Source: Oceaniferula flava
GTDB taxonomy: Bacteria > Verrucomicrobiota > Verrucomicrobiia > Verrucomicrobiales > Akkermansiaceae
Assembly: GCF_016811075.1 (NCBI RefSeq)
Contig: NZ_JAFBGL010000010.1
Span: 62,001-126,000, forward strand
DNA length: 64,000 nt
Direction of reading: 5' to 3'
Shown: piece by piece, positions 63,395-64,000 of the stretch
How the letters are laid out: each line of letters begins with the position of its first letter
Numbering within the stretch: position 1 is the stretch's first letter
The notes under the pieces: generated by a model
Database searches by the model: none
What the model was told of the DNA's origin: nothing
Seen by the model: only the letters and a program-made list of their open reading frames with translations
Position numbers and translations under genes: made by a program

Positions 63395-64000
63395 TTAGGC
63401 CTCGCGCATTTCCTCCACCAAGCGGTCGACCACCTTGGCGGCCGTCATGCCCTGGGACTCGGCGGCAAAGTTGGTCAGCACACGGTGGGTGAGCACCGGG
63501 CGTGCCACCGCTTCGATGTCCTCGAGGCGAGCCATGTAGGAGCCGTTCAGGGCAGCTCGTGCCTTGGCGCCGAGAATCAAATACTGCACGGCACGCGGGC
63601 CTGCACCCCAGCCAACGAACTCGCCAATCCAGTCGGGAGCGGCTTCGGTGCCGGCGCGGGTCTTGCGCACGATTTCGACGGCGTAGTCGTAAATGTGATC
63701 CGGCACGGGAACGCGGCGGACCAGTTGTTGGAATTCGATGACCTGCTCGCCATTGAGAATGTGTTTGAGTGCTTTCTTGGCAGTGCCGGTGGTCTCACGG
63801 GCAATGCGGAGCTCTTCTTCGTGCGACGGGTAATCGACGTTGATGAGGAACATGAAGCGGTCCAGCTGAGCCTCGGGCAGAGGGTAGGTGCCTTCTTGCT
63901 CCACCGGGTTCTGCGTTGCCAGCACGAAAAAGGGTTTGTCCAGCGGGTAGGTTTTACCCAGCACGGTGACCATGTTTTCCTGCATCGCTTCGAGCATCGC
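63395..64000 (-). CDS. MoxR family AAA+ ATPase (N-terminus outside window)
   Basis: About 200 C-terminal residues are visible. [19 protein letters not shown] is the MoxR Walker-B-to-sensor region; [24 protein letters not shown] and [12 protein letters not shown] belong to the C-terminal lid. Walker A lies beyond the right edge. First gene visible of the MoxR-DUF58-BatA operon. Confidence 0.93.
   Translation of the reverse strand, partial: AMLEAMQENMVTVLGKTYPLDKPFFVLATQNPVEQEGTYPLPEAQLDRFMFLINVDYPSHEEELRIARETTGTAKKALKHILNGEQVIEFQQLVRRVPVPDHIYDYAVEIVRKTRAGTEAAPDWIGEFVGWGAGPRAVQYLILGAKARAALNGSYMARLEDIEAVARPVLTHRVLTNFAAESQGMTAAKVVDRLVEEMREA

Overview
The window is a stretch of chromosome from a fairly GC-rich, Gram-negative-type bacterium. 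The gene content suggests the Verrucomicrobiota. It has lipoproteins, a KDO-pathway isomerase, MurA and MurJ, DUF1080, a Cys-type sulfatase, DUF5069, a MoxR/DUF58/BatA aerotolerance cluster, a second EF-G, and a lysine/alanine-rich RpoD. This is inferred from gene content only; there is no 16S gene here. Nearly all of the DNA is coding. There are two tRNA genes. I saw no insertion sequence, prophage, CRISPR array or toxin-antitoxin pair.

Layout. 1-11 kb: the end of an unknown membrane protein, a lone zinc-free-type rpmJ, serA, a MidA-type methyltransferase facing a class A penicillin-binding protein, then a zinc-ribbon membrane protein / conserved unknown / N-acetylglutamate-synthase-like run, and an MgtC/DUF4010 membrane protein. 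11-13.4 kb: a second EF-G on the minus strand, divergent from tRNA-Met(CAT). 14.2-29.3 kb: a 15-kb collinear ribosomal superoperon, rpsL-rpsG-fusA-rpsJ-rplC-rplD-rplW-rplB-rpsS-[exported coiled-coil protein]-rplV-rpsC-rplP-rpmC-rpsQ-rplN-rplX-rplE-rpsH-rplF-rplR-rpsE-rplO-secY. It lacks tuf, rpsN, rpmD and the distal map/infA/rpsM/rpsK/rpoA part. 29.4-41 kb: ilvA, a histone-H1-like protein, lipoproteins, a PCD-like protein, fbaA, Nudix, DUF5069, efp, kdsD, tRNA-Glu, nagB, a transglutaminase and DoxX. 41-50 kb, minus strand: rpoD, murA, prmC, a Cys-rich protein, xth, HIT, an ATP-cone-like unknown, nrdR, a polyprenyl synthase and aroK. 50-56 kb: tsaC/sua5, murJ, DUF1080, TauE and an old yellow enzyme. 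56-64 kb, minus strand: a moxR-DUF58-batA-VWA-sulfatase-small membrane protein operon, cut at the window end.

There is no obvious new defence or mobile system. The strongest oddities are changes to core machinery. An exported coiled-coil protein sits inside the S10 operon. A class A PBP keeps its glycosyltransferase motifs but has lost the transpeptidase SxxK and SxN residues. MurJ carries about 178 extra residues between its third and fourth membrane segments. Ribosomal genes mostly have A-rich, low-G leaders without Shine-Dalgarno sites, while S3 and S5 carry RGG/Arg-rich tails. RpoD has a histone-H1-like N-terminus. All positions of sites below were read by eye and may be off by a base.
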